A stretch of 64,000 nucleotides of DNA from Bradyrhizobium sp. AUGA SZCCT0158 (lineage in GTDB: Bacteria; Pseudomonadota; Alphaproteobacteria; Rhizobiales; Xanthobacteraceae): positions 124,001 through 188,000 of the forward strand of contig NZ_JAFCME010000011.1 of the NCBI RefSeq assembly GCF_018130065.1. Direction: 5' to 3'. A model generated the notes under the pieces. The model did not search any database and was not told the DNA's origin. It saw only the letters and a program-made list of their open reading frames with translations. Every line of letters starts with the position of its first letter. The stretch's first letter is position 1. A program made the translations under genes and the position numbers. Shown piece after piece: positions 27,208 through 35,901 of the stretch.

Positions 27208-27237
27208 ATTTTCGTAAGCGGTAGTATTTTCGAAAAT
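27208..27237. promoter_or_regulatory. regulatory element, copy B (ATTTTCGTAA-N7-TATTTTCGAAAAT)
   Basis: Same layout as copy A. The palindrome extends to a perfect 14-base TATTTTCGAAAATA (27225-27238). It lies in the divergent region between the GntR gene (start 27151) and the quinone oxidoreductase gene (start 27265). Confidence 0.7.
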
Positions 27238-27264
27238 ATGGCTTGAGGACGGGTGGGAGCGCGC

Positions 27265-28260
27265 ATGAAGGCTGTCTTGGTACACCGCCCGGGAGGACCG
27301 GACGCCCTGCAATATCAGGACGTCCCGGAGCCAAAGCTCGCCGAGACCGACGTGCTGATCCGGGCCGAGACCTTCGGGGTCGGGCAGCCCGACAAGCTGA
27401 TCCGCAGCGGCGTCTACAAATGGATGCCGCCGCTGCCGGCCAACCCCGGGAATGACGTCGCGGGCCGGATCGAGGCTGTCGGCAGCGCCGTCCGTGACAT
27501 CAAGGTCGGACACAAGGTGCTGCTGAGCGCCCGCGATCTGGCACAGCGCGGCGGCTGCTACGCCGAGATGGTCGCAGCCCCGGCGGATGCCATTCATCTG
27601 CTGCCCGAGCAGGTTGATCTCGAGGCCGCGGTTTGCCTTGCCAATTACCAGGTGGCCTGGGCGCTGCTGAATGAATGCGGCGCTGCGCGTCCGCCGAAAT
27701 CGGTGCTCGTCATCGGCGCGGCCGGCGGCGTCGGCTCATCGCTGGTGCAACTGGCAAAACTTGCGGGCATGACCGTGATCGGCACCGTCAGCTCGGAGGA
27801 GAAGGCGGTCTTCGCCAGCGCGATGGGCGCCGACGGCATCATCTACTACCGCGGCGAAGACGTCGTCGCGCGCGTGCGCGAACTGACGAATGGGCGCGGC
27901 GTCGATCTGGTGCTCGATCACGTCGGCGGTCCTGATTTCTTCAGCCATCTGCACGCGCTGGCCAAGTGGGGAACGGTGGTCTCCTACAACGCGTTCGACG
28001 GCCTGCCCACGCAGAACATGATGGAGGAGATGCGCAAGCATCTCGACGTCTGCCCCGCCATCCGCTGTTTCTCGTTTCACATCTACGACCACGACCGCGA
28101 AGGCCGCCGCGCCATCATGCAGCGCATGATCGGCCATCTGGCTGACGGCAGCATCAAGCCGGCGATCTTTGCGCGTTTCAAGCTGTCCGAGGTCCGGCAG
28201 GCGCACGAGCTGCTGGATTCCGGCCAGGCGCTCGGCAAGATCATCATGACGCGCGACTGA
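27265..28260 (+). CDS. NADPH:quinone oxidoreductase-like, zinc-independent MDR family
   Basis: A 331-residue medium-chain dehydrogenase/reductase. The nucleotide-binding motif GAAGGVGSSLVQLAK is at about 155-169, and the substrate-domain segment NPGNDVAGRIEAVGSAV is at about 60. The structural-zinc Cys cluster is absent, which fits the quinone-reductase/zeta-crystallin branch. ATG 27265 has a GGGAG site 6 bases upstream. The VOC dioxygenase-like gene follows closely, so both likely belong to the regulon marked by the upstream element. Confidence 0.9.
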   Translation: MKAVLVHRPGGPDALQYQDVPEPKLAETDVLIRAETFGVGQPDKLIRSGVYKWMPPLPANPGNDVAGRIEAVGSAVRDIKVGHKVLLSARDLAQRGGCYAEMVAAPADAIHLLPEQVDLEAAVCLANYQVAWALLNECGAARPPKSVLVIGAAGGVGSSLVQLAKLAGMTVIGTVSSEEKAVFASAMGADGIIYYRGEDVVARVRELTNGRGVDLVLDHVGGPDFFSHLHALAKWGTVVSYNAFDGLPTQNMMEEMRKHLDVCPAIRCFSFHIYDHDREGRRAIMQRMIGHLADGSIKPAIFARFKLSEVRQAHELLDSGQALGKIIMTRD

Positions 28261-28265
28261 CGGGG

Positions 28266-29183
28266 ATGGTTACGATGATAAAGGTCAAACGCATCAGGCA
28301 CGCGACGTTCGCGACCGCCGATATCGCACGGCAGATCGAATATTATCAGGCGATCATCGGGCTCGGTCTTGTCGAAAGGCAGGCCGGCCGCGCGCTGTTT
28401 GCCTCGGAGTCCGGCGAACTCACGCTGGTTCTGGAGCAGGATACGGCTTCATCCTGCAAGGCCATGGCGTTCGAGATCGCCCCCAATGTCGAACTCGGGG
28501 ACGTCGGCAAGCAGCTTGGGGATCTCGGCATCAAATCCGAACTCCGCTCCGATTCGGTGCCGGGAATACCGCGCGCGCTGGTTTTCTCGGATGTCGACGG
28601 CCGCCAGATCGAGCTGTTCACGCAGTGGCAATTCACCCCGCCGAGCGAACAGGTGCGGGGCATCGTCGTCAGCAAACTCGGCCACATGGCGCTGTACGCG
28701 CCCGATCCGGACCGGACCGCAAAATTCTATGCCGACGTTCTGGGTTTCCGCGATTCGGACCGGATCGAGGAAAACTTCGTCTTCATGCGCTGCGGTTTCG
28801 AGCATCACGCCATCAATTTTGCGCGCGGCACTGACGCGCGGCTGCACCACATGGCGTTCGAACTGCGCGATGCTTCCCACATGCAGCAGGCCTGCGACCT
28901 GCTCGGGCGCCGAAAAATCCCGCTGTTGTGGGGACCGGTGCGCCACGGCCCCGGCCACAACATCGCGACCTATCATCGCGACCCCGACGGCTATCTGATC
29001 GAGCTGTTCTACGACATGGACCGCATGGCCGACGAGGAACTCGGCTATTTCGAGCCGCGTCCCTGGCATCGCGACCGGCCGCAGCGTCCGAAGACCTGGA
29101 TCGGATTGCCGCGCGACATCTGGGGCGTCGGCCCTTCGCCTGACGCGGCGGAGTTCTCGCCGAAGATGCGCGGCGGGAAGTAA
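28266..29183 (+). CDS. extradiol ring-cleavage dioxygenase-like VOC protein
   Basis: A protein of up to 305 residues with two VOC domains (about 8-125 and 135-255). The 2-His-1-carboxylate iron site of type I extradiol dioxygenases can be drawn as His140 (KLGHMALY), His195 (LHHMAFEL) and Glu246 (GYLIELFYD), with a possible catalytic His at 231 (GPGHNIATYH). The first domain lacks these ligands, as in true catechol 2,3-dioxygenases. ATG 28275 is an alternative start. It follows the oxidoreductase gene after 5 bases. Ring cleavage of a catechol-like compound is the best guess; the substrate is unknown. Confidence 0.85.
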   Translation: MVTMIKVKRIRHATFATADIARQIEYYQAIIGLGLVERQAGRALFASESGELTLVLEQDTASSCKAMAFEIAPNVELGDVGKQLGDLGIKSELRSDSVPGIPRALVFSDVDGRQIELFTQWQFTPPSEQVRGIVVSKLGHMALYAPDPDRTAKFYADVLGFRDSDRIEENFVFMRCGFEHHAINFARGTDARLHHMAFELRDASHMQQACDLLGRRKIPLLWGPVRHGPGHNIATYHRDPDGYLIELFYDMDRMADEELGYFEPRPWHRDRPQRPKTWIGLPRDIWGVGPSPDAAEFSPKMRGGK

Positions 29184-29239
29184 GCGCGCGGACCTTCGAC
29201 GGCTAACATCACAAATGATCGATATGGGGAGAGACGAAA

Positions 29240-30247
29240 ATGGCGGGATCAACACGCAGTTCAGTTCGTCGTCATTCGTTCGGGCGACTGCTCGCGATGG
29301 TGTTCATCGCCACGATCGCGGGATCGATGTGCGCCGCCAGCGCCCAGGACTATCCGACCCGGCCGATCCGCCTTCTCCACGGTTTTGCCGCCGGCGGCGC
29401 CGCCGACACCCTGTCGCGCATTCTGGCGAACGGGCTTTCGAAACGGCTGGGCCAGCCGATCGTGATCGAGGCCAAGCCGGGCTCGGGCGGCAATCTCGCC
29501 GCGGCCCAGATCGCCAAGGCCGAGCCCGATGGCTACACGATCGGGCTCGTCACCGGCGCCCACGCCATATCCCCGGCACTCTACAAGTCGCTGCCCTACG
29601 ATTCCGTCGAGAGCTTCGAGATGATTTCGACCGCCGTCTACTACGCGCTCGTGATCGCGGTTCGCGCCGATTACGAGGCCAAATCGCTTGGGGAATTGAT
29701 CGCGCTTGCCCGGGCCAAGCCCGGCGAGCTCAATTACGCTTCCGTTGGATTTGGCAGCACCCACCATCTGGCCGGCGCGCTGCTGGAAACCACGGCCGGC
29801 ATCAGGATGGTGCACGTTCCCTATCGCGGCGATTCGCTCACCGTCACCGCGCTGCTCGGCGGCGAGATTCCAATGATCGTGGGAACGCCGGTGCTGCTGG
29901 CGCCGCAGATCGAGAGCGGGGCCATTCGCGGGCTTGCCGTCACATCGCCTGCGCGCAGCAAGCTCCTGCCAAACGTTCCCACGGCCGATGAATCGGGCGT
30001 CAAGGGATTCGATGTGCGCACCTGGGCCGGCCTGCTGGCGCCGAAGGGCACACCGCCGGCGATCATCAAGCGCCTCAACAAGGCTGTTCTGGAAACCCTC
30101 GCCGATCCCGAAACCAGGGCGGCGCTGGAAACCGCGATCGGCGGCGAAGTGCAGGGCAGTACGCCGGAGGAGATGCGCGCGCTGATTCAATCGCAAATCG
30201 TAAAATGGGCCGACGTGATCAAGACAGCGAATATTCCCCGGCTGTGA
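29240..30247 (+). CDS. Bug/TctC family periplasmic solute-binding protein
   Basis: A 335-residue binding protein with a long signal peptide (about 1-36, ending in SAQDYPTRP), the mature start YPTRPIRLLHGFAAGG and the loop GSGGNLAAAQIAKAEPDGY. A GGGAGAGA ribosome site precedes ATG 29240. It is about 36% similar in layout to the other Bug protein at 23887 by eye, but not a recent duplicate. It lies 56 bases after the dioxygenase-like gene and probably belongs to the same unit, supplying its aromatic or carboxylate substrate. Confidence 0.92.
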   Translation: MAGSTRSSVRRHSFGRLLAMVFIATIAGSMCAASAQDYPTRPIRLLHGFAAGGAADTLSRILANGLSKRLGQPIVIEAKPGSGGNLAAAQIAKAEPDGYTIGLVTGAHAISPALYKSLPYDSVESFEMISTAVYYALVIAVRADYEAKSLGELIALARAKPGELNYASVGFGSTHHLAGALLETTAGIRMVHVPYRGDSLTVTALLGGEIPMIVGTPVLLAPQIESGAIRGLAVTSPARSKLLPNVPTADESGVKGFDVRTWAGLLAPKGTPPAIIKRLNKAVLETLADPETRAALETAIGGEVQGSTPEEMRALIQSQIVKWADVIKTANIPRL

Positions 30248-30349
30248 CGATCAAGGCATCGTCATGGCGGTCCTGCTTGCATTTCCGGCATGGTGAGCGG
30301 CCGAAAGCGCCTTTGTCGCTGCCGTCCTTTCGCGTATGTTTCCAAAGCG

Positions 30350-30452
30350 TTTTTGAGCGAAGTGGATACCGGTTCGCGTGAAAAAAAACGCGTCAAAACA
30401 AGAATCTGGAACATAATCGGTTCTGATTTCATCAGAACCGATTATGTTCCAA
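30350..30452. repeat. dispersed palindromic repeat with 21-base perfect hairpin
   Basis: The right part is a perfect inverted repeat: arms 30407-30427 and 30431-30451 with a 3-base loop, the inner part reading TCTGAT-TTC-ATCAGA. The left part contains AGTGGATACCGGTTCGCGTG and a small CGCGT/ACGCG hairpin (30375-30392). I recognise this combination as a common dispersed repeat of Bradyrhizobium-like genomes. It lies just before pgm and may act as a terminator or processing signal. No copy number was counted. Confidence 0.75.
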
Positions 30453-30478
30453 GAAACCACTCCTTCCTGAGAGGCCAT

Positions 30479-32119
30479 GTGACTGCAACCAATCCCGCCG
30501 CGGGCAAACCGGTCGGTTCCGCTGATCTCGTCAATGTTCCGCGCCTGGTGACGGCCTATTTCGCCGGCAAGCCTGATCCGGCCGATCCCGCCCAGCGCGT
30601 CGCCTTCGGCACCTCGGGTCATCGCGGCACGTCGCTGAAAAACTCCTTCAACGAAAACCACATTCTGGCGACGACGCAGGCGATCTGCGACTACCGCCGC
30701 GAAACCGGGCTGACCGGCCCGCTGTTCATCGGCATCGACACCCACGCGCTGGCGGAATCGGCGCTGGTGAGCGCGGTGGAAGTGTTTGCCGCCAACGGCG
30801 TCGATATCATGATCGACGATCGCGGCGGCTACACGCCGACGCCGGTCATCTCGCACGCGATCCTGAGCTACAACAAGGGCCGGACCAGCGGCCTTGCCGA
30901 CGGCGTCGTCATCACGCCGTCGCATAACCCGCCCGAGGACGGCGGCTACAAATACAATCCGCCCCATGGCGGCCCGGCCGATACCGACGTCACGGCCAGG
31001 GTCGAAAAAGCCGCGAACGCCTTTATGGCGGCAGACATGAAGGGCGTGGCGCGGATGCCCTATGAACGCGCCCGCAAGGCGCCGTCGACGCATCTGTATG
31101 ATTATATCCGCCCCTATGTCGCCGATCTCGGCAATGCCGTTGACATGGCGCTGATCAAATCATCCGGCGTGAAGATCGGCATCGATCCGCTCGGCGGCGC
31201 CGCCGTGCATTATTGGCAGCCTCTCATCGAGCATTACGGCATCAACGCCACTGTTGTGAACGATGTCGTCGATCCCACCTTCCGCTTCATGACCGCGGAC
31301 TGGGACGGCAAGATCCGGATGGATTGCTCCTCGCCCTACGCAATGGCGAGCCTGATCCAGATGCGCGACAAATTCGACGTCGCCTTCGCCAACGATACCG
31401 ATGCCGACCGCCACGGCATCGTGACGCGCACCGGCGGCCTGATGAACCCGAACCATTTCCTCGCCGCTGCAATTGCCTATCTGTTCGAGCACCGGCCGCA
31501 ATGGAGCAGGGATGCCGCGATCGGCAAGACCATCGTCTCCAGTTCGATCATCGACCGCGTTGCGAAAAAGCTGAACCGCAAGCTGGTCGAGACTCCGGTC
31601 GGCTTCAAATGGTTCGTCGAGGGGCTCGGCAGCGGCGCATTCGGTTTTGCCGGCGAGGAAAGCGCCGGCGCCTCGTTCCTCAAACGCGACGGGTCGGTGT
31701 GGACCACCGACAAGGACGGCGTCGTGATGGGGCTGCTGGCCGCCGAGATCCTCGCCAAAACCGGCCGCAATCCCAGCGAGTTGTTTGCCGGATTGACCGC
31801 CGAACTCGGCACGCCCGTCTATGCGCGGATCGACGTGCCGGCGACGCCAAAGCAGAAGAACGCGCTCAAGGCGCTCGGGCCGGAACAGCTCGGCATGAAG
31901 GAAATGGCCGGCGATCCGGTGACGGCGGTCAGGACCAAGGCGCCCGGCAACGATCAGCCGTTCGGCGGCATCAAGGTCGAGACCGACCAGGGCTGGTTCG
32001 CCGCACGGCCGTCCGGCACCGAAGACGTCTACAAGATCTACGCCGAGAGTTTTCGCGACAGCGATCATCTGGGCAGGATCCAGAGCGACGCCAGGGCCGC
32101 GATCGCCAAGGCGTTCTGA
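30479..32119 (+). CDS. pgm: phosphoglucomutase (alpha-D-glucose phosphate-specific)
   Basis: A 546-residue enzyme, the same length as the E. coli Pgm. It interconverts glucose-1-phosphate and glucose-6-phosphate in the cytosol, feeding glycogen and polysaccharide synthesis. The phosphoserine loop TPSHNPPEDGGYKYNPPHGG is centred on Ser148, the metal loop is NDTDADRHG (about 305), and the sugar-binding loop is in GEESAGASF. The C-terminal phosphate-binding segment RPSGTEDVYKIYAESF is present. The open frame reaches far upstream, but the GTG at 30479 with GAGAGG 5 bases before it gives the correct family start. Confidence 0.95.
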   Translation: MTATNPAAGKPVGSADLVNVPRLVTAYFAGKPDPADPAQRVAFGTSGHRGTSLKNSFNENHILATTQAICDYRRETGLTGPLFIGIDTHALAESALVSAVEVFAANGVDIMIDDRGGYTPTPVISHAILSYNKGRTSGLADGVVITPSHNPPEDGGYKYNPPHGGPADTDVTARVEKAANAFMAADMKGVARMPYERARKAPSTHLYDYIRPYVADLGNAVDMALIKSSGVKIGIDPLGGAAVHYWQPLIEHYGINATVVNDVVDPTFRFMTADWDGKIRMDCSSPYAMASLIQMRDKFDVAFANDTDADRHGIVTRTGGLMNPNHFLAAAIAYLFEHRPQWSRDAAIGKTIVSSSIIDRVAKKLNRKLVETPVGFKWFVEGLGSGAFGFAGEESAGASFLKRDGSVWTTDKDGVVMGLLAAEILAKTGRNPSELFAGLTAELGTPVYARIDVPATPKQKNALKALGPEQLGMKEMAGDPVTAVRTKAPGNDQPFGGIKVETDQGWFAARPSGTEDVYKIYAESFRDSDHLGRIQSDARAAIAKAF

Positions 32120-32312
32120 CGAAGCAGCGTCAAAGCAGCCTCCTCGCTGTTAAGTCCACGGCTGAGGCAGGTTGCTCCTGCGCGTGTGCGCTGCCCGAGG
32201 CTTGGTTTTTCTCGCAGAGGCCCATGCCGATCGCGCTGTTGCCAAAAGAATTCCTAGCTGCTTCGCTCCTTGCAGCGACCGGATGTCAACTCACGGCGCC
32301 AGGGAGAACAAC

Positions 32313-33926
32313 GTGACGCACAAGGGCATGGTCGTAACTCCGCAACCCGAGGCCACCGAGGCGGGCAGGGACATCCTCGTCGCCGGCGGCAATGCCATCG
32401 ACGCGGCCATCGCGGCCGCGCTGGTTCAGACCGTCGTTGACCCCATGATGTGCGGCATTGCCGGCTTCGGAAGCCTGGCCGCCTATTTCCCGTCGAAGAA
32501 GGTGCATAGCTACTACGATTTCCATGCCCCTGCGCCATCAGCCGTACGGCCTGACATGTGGCAGGACCTGATCGAGAGCGAAGCGCGTGACGGATACGGA
32601 TTCATTCTCAAAGGCAATGTGAACGATATCGGTTATCAATCGATCTGCGTTCCTTCCTCGCTCAGGGCCTTTGCCGACGCGCACCGTGATCTCGGCAAAC
32701 TGCCTTGGGCCGAACTGTTTGGCCCGGCCATTGATTACGCCGAAAGCGGCTGGAACGTTCGGCCGCATGTCCACACCTGGTGGTCGGAAGAAGGAACGAT
32801 GGGGCGGGTGGGCAACGCCAATCGAATTTCATTCGTCCCGTCGGCCAAGGCGCTTTATTGCAGGCCGGACGGATCGCCGAAGCGGGTGGGAGACCGCGTC
32901 GTCAATCGGGACTATGCAAACGTGCTGCGGACGATCGCGAAGGATGGGCCTGATGCATTCTTTCGCGGCGAGATCGCCGATGCCATCGACGCGGACATGC
33001 GGGCCCACGGCGGTCTGTTGCGCCGATCTGATCTCGAGAAGCTGCAAACCGTAAGGAACAAGCCGCTCTCGGCCACCTATCGAAACTCACGGGTTACGAC
33101 AAATCAGGCGCCGGGCGGCGGCATCATGCTGCTGGAGATGCTTCGCACGCTCGAGAATTTCGATCTGAAGTCGATAGGTCACAACAGTGTCGAATACATT
33201 CGCGTCGTTGCAGAAGCCATGAAGGCCGCAACCCGCGACAAGGATCTGTTTATCGGTGATCCCTCCTTTGTTGACGTTCCGACCGATCGTTTGATCTCGA
33301 AAGAGCACTGCGCCGAAATCGCTGACGGCATCAAGCGTGGCGACAAGGTCAACGTGGTCAGGCTCAATGCCGGCCTCCCGAGCAAGGATACGACACAGGT
33401 TTCGATATGCGATGCCGACGGCAACTGCATCTCGATGACCCATTCGCTTGGTCTGCCGTCCGGCGTGATCACCAATGGACTGGGCTTCATGTACAATGGA
33501 TGTATGGGGGTGTTCGATCCGCGGCCCGGGCGCGCCGGCTCGCTGGCGCCGGGAAAGGCGAGGTTCTCTTCCATTTGCCCGTCGATCGTCTTCAGGGATG
33601 ACAAGCCCGTCCTGGTGATCGGAGCACCTGGTGCGACCCAGATCGCCATGGGTGTGCTCCAGGTATCGTTGAACGTCCTCGATTTCGAAATGTCGATGCT
33701 GGAGGCGGTCTCAGCGCCGCGCTTTTCGGCGACCAGCGATATCATCGATCTCTCGAACCGGATCCCGCGCTCTACCGAGCGGGCGCTGAATGGGCTCGGA
33801 TATCAGACGGTACGATCCGCACTTAGCCACACATTCGGCTGGGTACACGGTATCAAGATTTCTCCTCAGGGGATGGAAGGTGGCGCCGATCCGGCGACCG
33901 ACGGTATGGCGCTTACGGCTGGCTGA
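32313..33926 (+). CDS. gamma-glutamyltransferase family protein
   Basis: A 537-residue Ntn-hydrolase proenzyme. The expected autocleavage site is before Thr360 in SKDTTQVSICDADGN, where the usual TTH is TTQ. Downstream features are MTHSLG (about 375), the GVMMNN-like loop GLGFMYNGCMG and the GSPGG-like loop GAPGATQ. No Sec signal is seen with the GTG start at 32313 (AGGGAGAA upstream); ATG 32283 adds 10 residues and also gives no signal. The protein is therefore predicted cytoplasmic, unlike classic GGT, and may act as a cephalosporin-acylase-like or gamma-glutamyl hydrolase. Confidence 0.87.
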   Translation: MTHKGMVVTPQPEATEAGRDILVAGGNAIDAAIAAALVQTVVDPMMCGIAGFGSLAAYFPSKKVHSYYDFHAPAPSAVRPDMWQDLIESEARDGYGFILKGNVNDIGYQSICVPSSLRAFADAHRDLGKLPWAELFGPAIDYAESGWNVRPHVHTWWSEEGTMGRVGNANRISFVPSAKALYCRPDGSPKRVGDRVVNRDYANVLRTIAKDGPDAFFRGEIADAIDADMRAHGGLLRRSDLEKLQTVRNKPLSATYRNSRVTTNQAPGGGIMLLEMLRTLENFDLKSIGHNSVEYIRVVAEAMKAATRDKDLFIGDPSFVDVPTDRLISKEHCAEIADGIKRGDKVNVVRLNAGLPSKDTTQVSICDADGNCISMTHSLGLPSGVITNGLGFMYNGCMGVFDPRPGRAGSLAPGKARFSSICPSIVFRDDKPVLVIGAPGATQIAMGVLQVSLNVLDFEMSMLEAVSAPRFSATSDIIDLSNRIPRSTERALNGLGYQTVRSALSHTFGWVHGIKISPQGMEGGADPATDGMALTAG

Positions 33927-33964
33927 ACGGTGGCTTCGTCCCGGTTACGTATAAGCCGGTACTT

Positions 33965-34131
33965 CCTTCCCTTCTCCCCTTGTGGGAGAAGGTGGCGCGC
34001 GTAGCGCGCCGGATGAGGGGTCTCTATCCGCGGAAACAGACCCCTCATCCGTCACAAACGCTTCGCGTCCGTGCCACCCTAAGAGCGAGCTTCGCTCGCC
34101 TCGGCTCCCACAAGGGGAGAGGGAGGCTTTC
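33965..34131. repeat. dispersed inverted repeat
   Basis: An outer pair CTCCCCTTGTGGGAG (33975-33989) and GCTCCCACAAGGGGAG (near 34109-34124) flanks an inner pair around ATGAGGGGTCT (34013-34023) and AGACCCCTCATCCG (34040-34053). Smaller GCGCGC and GCGAGC hairpins lie between. This is a known type of rhizobial dispersed repeat. It carries several short open frames that are not genes. Confidence 0.75.
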
Positions 34132-34152
34132 TGTTTTAAAGGCGTTTCTCCA

Positions 34153-35028
34153 ATGGCTGATCTCCACGGCGTCTTTCCTTACCTCGTTTCCCCGATCGAT
34201 CCCGAAGGCGACATCCGCACCGACGTGCTCGGCCGCCTCTGCGACGATCTGATCAAATCAGGCGTGCACGGGCTGACGCCGCTCGGCTCGACCGGCGAGT
34301 TCGCCTATCTCAACCCGGCGCAGCGCACCGCCGTGGTGCAGACCACGATCGAGGCCGCAAAAGGCCGCGTGCCCGTGATTGCCGGCGTTGCCTCGACCTC
34401 GACGGCCGACGCGGTGGCGCAGGCAAGAGCGTATCAGAAGCTCGGCGCCGACGGCATCCTTGCAATCCTCGAAGCGTATTTTCCGATTTCGGATGCGCAA
34501 GTGGAATCCTACTTCCGCGCCATTGCCGATGCGGTCGAGATTCCCGTCGTGATCTACACCAACCCGCAATTCCAGCGCTCCGACCTCACGCTCGACGTGA
34601 TCGAGCGGCTCGCCGCCCATCCGCGCATCGGCTACATCAAGGACGCCTCGACCAACACCGGGCGACTGCTCTCGATCATAAACCGCTGCGGCGACAGCAT
34701 TAAAGTGTTTTCGGCCTCGGCCCACATTCCGGCGGCGGTGATGCTGATCGGCGGCCTCGGCTGGATGGCCGGCCCGGCCTGCATCATCCCGCGCCAGAGC
34801 GTCGAGCTCTACAACCTCTGCCACGCCAAGCGCTGGGACGAGGCGCTGACGCTGCAGCGCAAGCTGTGGCGCATCAACGAAGCTTTTGCGCGATTCAACC
34901 TCGCCGCCTGCATCAAGGCCGGCCTGGAAATCCAGGGCTACGCGGTGGGCGATCCCGTTCCACCGCAGGCCGCGCTGACGGCGGAGCAGCGCAAGGTGGT
35001 GGAAGCGGCGCTGCGGGATGTTGGATAG
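34153..35028 (+). CDS. DapA-family aldolase/lyase, second paralogue
   Basis: A 291-residue class I aldolase. The GSTGEFAYL loop (about residue 43), the Tyr in VVIYTNPQF (about 135) and the Schiff-base Lys in [12 protein letters not shown] (about 160) are visible. It differs clearly from the paralogue at 8821. The frame continues upstream through the repeat, but ATG 34153 gives the family start [14 protein letters not shown]. It is probably catabolic, and stands alone between two repeat blocks. Substrate is unknown. Confidence 0.88.
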   Translation: MADLHGVFPYLVSPIDPEGDIRTDVLGRLCDDLIKSGVHGLTPLGSTGEFAYLNPAQRTAVVQTTIEAAKGRVPVIAGVASTSTADAVAQARAYQKLGADGILAILEAYFPISDAQVESYFRAIADAVEIPVVIYTNPQFQRSDLTLDVIERLAAHPRIGYIKDASTNTGRLLSIINRCGDSIKVFSASAHIPAAVMLIGGLGWMAGPACIIPRQSVELYNLCHAKRWDEALTLQRKLWRINEAFARFNLAACIKAGLEIQGYAVGDPVPPQAALTAEQRKVVEAALRDVG

Positions 35029-35048
35029 TTGGATTGCGCTCTCTCCCC

Positions 35049-35130
35049 GTCATTGCGAGCGCAGCGAAGCAATCCATGGTGCGCCCAGCCGAGGAATGGA
35101 TTGCTTCGTCGCTTCGCTCCTCGCAATGAC
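35049..35130. repeat. dispersed palindrome, CATTGCGAG family, copy 1
   Basis: Outer arms GTCATTGCGAG (35049-35059) and CTCGCAATGAC (35120-35130); inner arms include AAGCAATCCAT and ATGGATTGCTT. The same family appears at 44813-44919 and, in shortened form, at 57766-57877. Confidence 0.85.
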
Positions 35131-35229
35131 AGTGGTGCGACAAAATAACCCGACGGGCAAATCAGTTCCGAATTACAGAAATCGTGTCAAGTCATAAAAT
35201 TCCGAAAATCGAAAATATTCTTGTTGTCA

Positions 35230-35840
35230 TCCACCCCAAATCAGTGCGCATCTATCGCCATCCCGTCCTATCAAGAGGGGCGTCGGCCGTCGTCACGACG
35301 AGGGCGGGTTGCGGTGGACGCTGGGGTTGCGATTGACGGTCGCGGCTGAGGCGTACGGCGAAAGCGTGTGGTCCTGGCGCCCGTAACGGCGTCAAGCCTT
35401 AAGGGAGCTAACGCTTCCGAGGGGCGACGGTGGCAATAGAGGCCGTCTCACCGGGGAGAGCGCGTTATAAGCCGTAAAGCCATTGCGCAGGGAATGTCGG
35501 ATGTTCTCCGCTGCCCTGTATGCTCGTGTGCAGCTTTCTTAGCACAATCGCACATGAGACCGCGGGTGCAGCGCGCATCCGGCATTCCCTGCGCCCTCTG
35601 TTTTCGAGGGCGGGAAATTTCAAGCATAGCTCGGGCGCATCGCGTCGCGAGATCGCAGCTACATATTCAGTGTCATCGCCCGGCTTGACCGGGCGACCCA
35701 GTATTCCAGAGACGCCGATGATTGAACCGAGAAGCCGCGGCGTACTGGGTCCCCCGCTTTCGCGGAGGACGACACCATTTTTGGAGCCGCAGTGCATGAC
35801 AGCATTGCCTATTTCCCAGGCGCTTCCATAGGGTTGGCTC
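35230..35840. repeat. large degenerate dispersed repeat block, no functional gene
   Basis: This 600-base gap between the DapA-like and CoxL-like genes has no complete gene. Phrases such as CGTGTGGTCCTGGCGCC, TCACCGGGGAGAGCGCG, AAGCCGTAAAGCC and CAGGGAATGTCGGATG match my memory of a long dispersed sequence in Bradyrhizobium and Rhodopseudomonas. Translated fragments such as ASGIPCALCFRGRE (plus strand, 35560-35610) also recur in small hypothetical proteins there. The right end (35665-35775) is a separate palindrome with CCCGGCTTGACCGGGCGACCCAGTA-type ends. Copy number was not checked. Confidence 0.6.
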
Positions 35841-35901
35841 GCACCCTATCTATCGGCTAGAACCCACCCAACTTTTGCGAAGAAAATCGAAGGACCAACT
35901 G

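Noticed and set aside
35200-35218. Possible third copy of the GntR element (CGAAAATCGAAAATA)
   Set aside because: Only half of the palindrome matches, there is no second half site at the right distance and no catabolic gene starts nearby.
35494-35831. Small open frames in the repeat block, on both strands
   Set aside because: They are fragments of dispersed-repeat DNA and lack ribosome sites.
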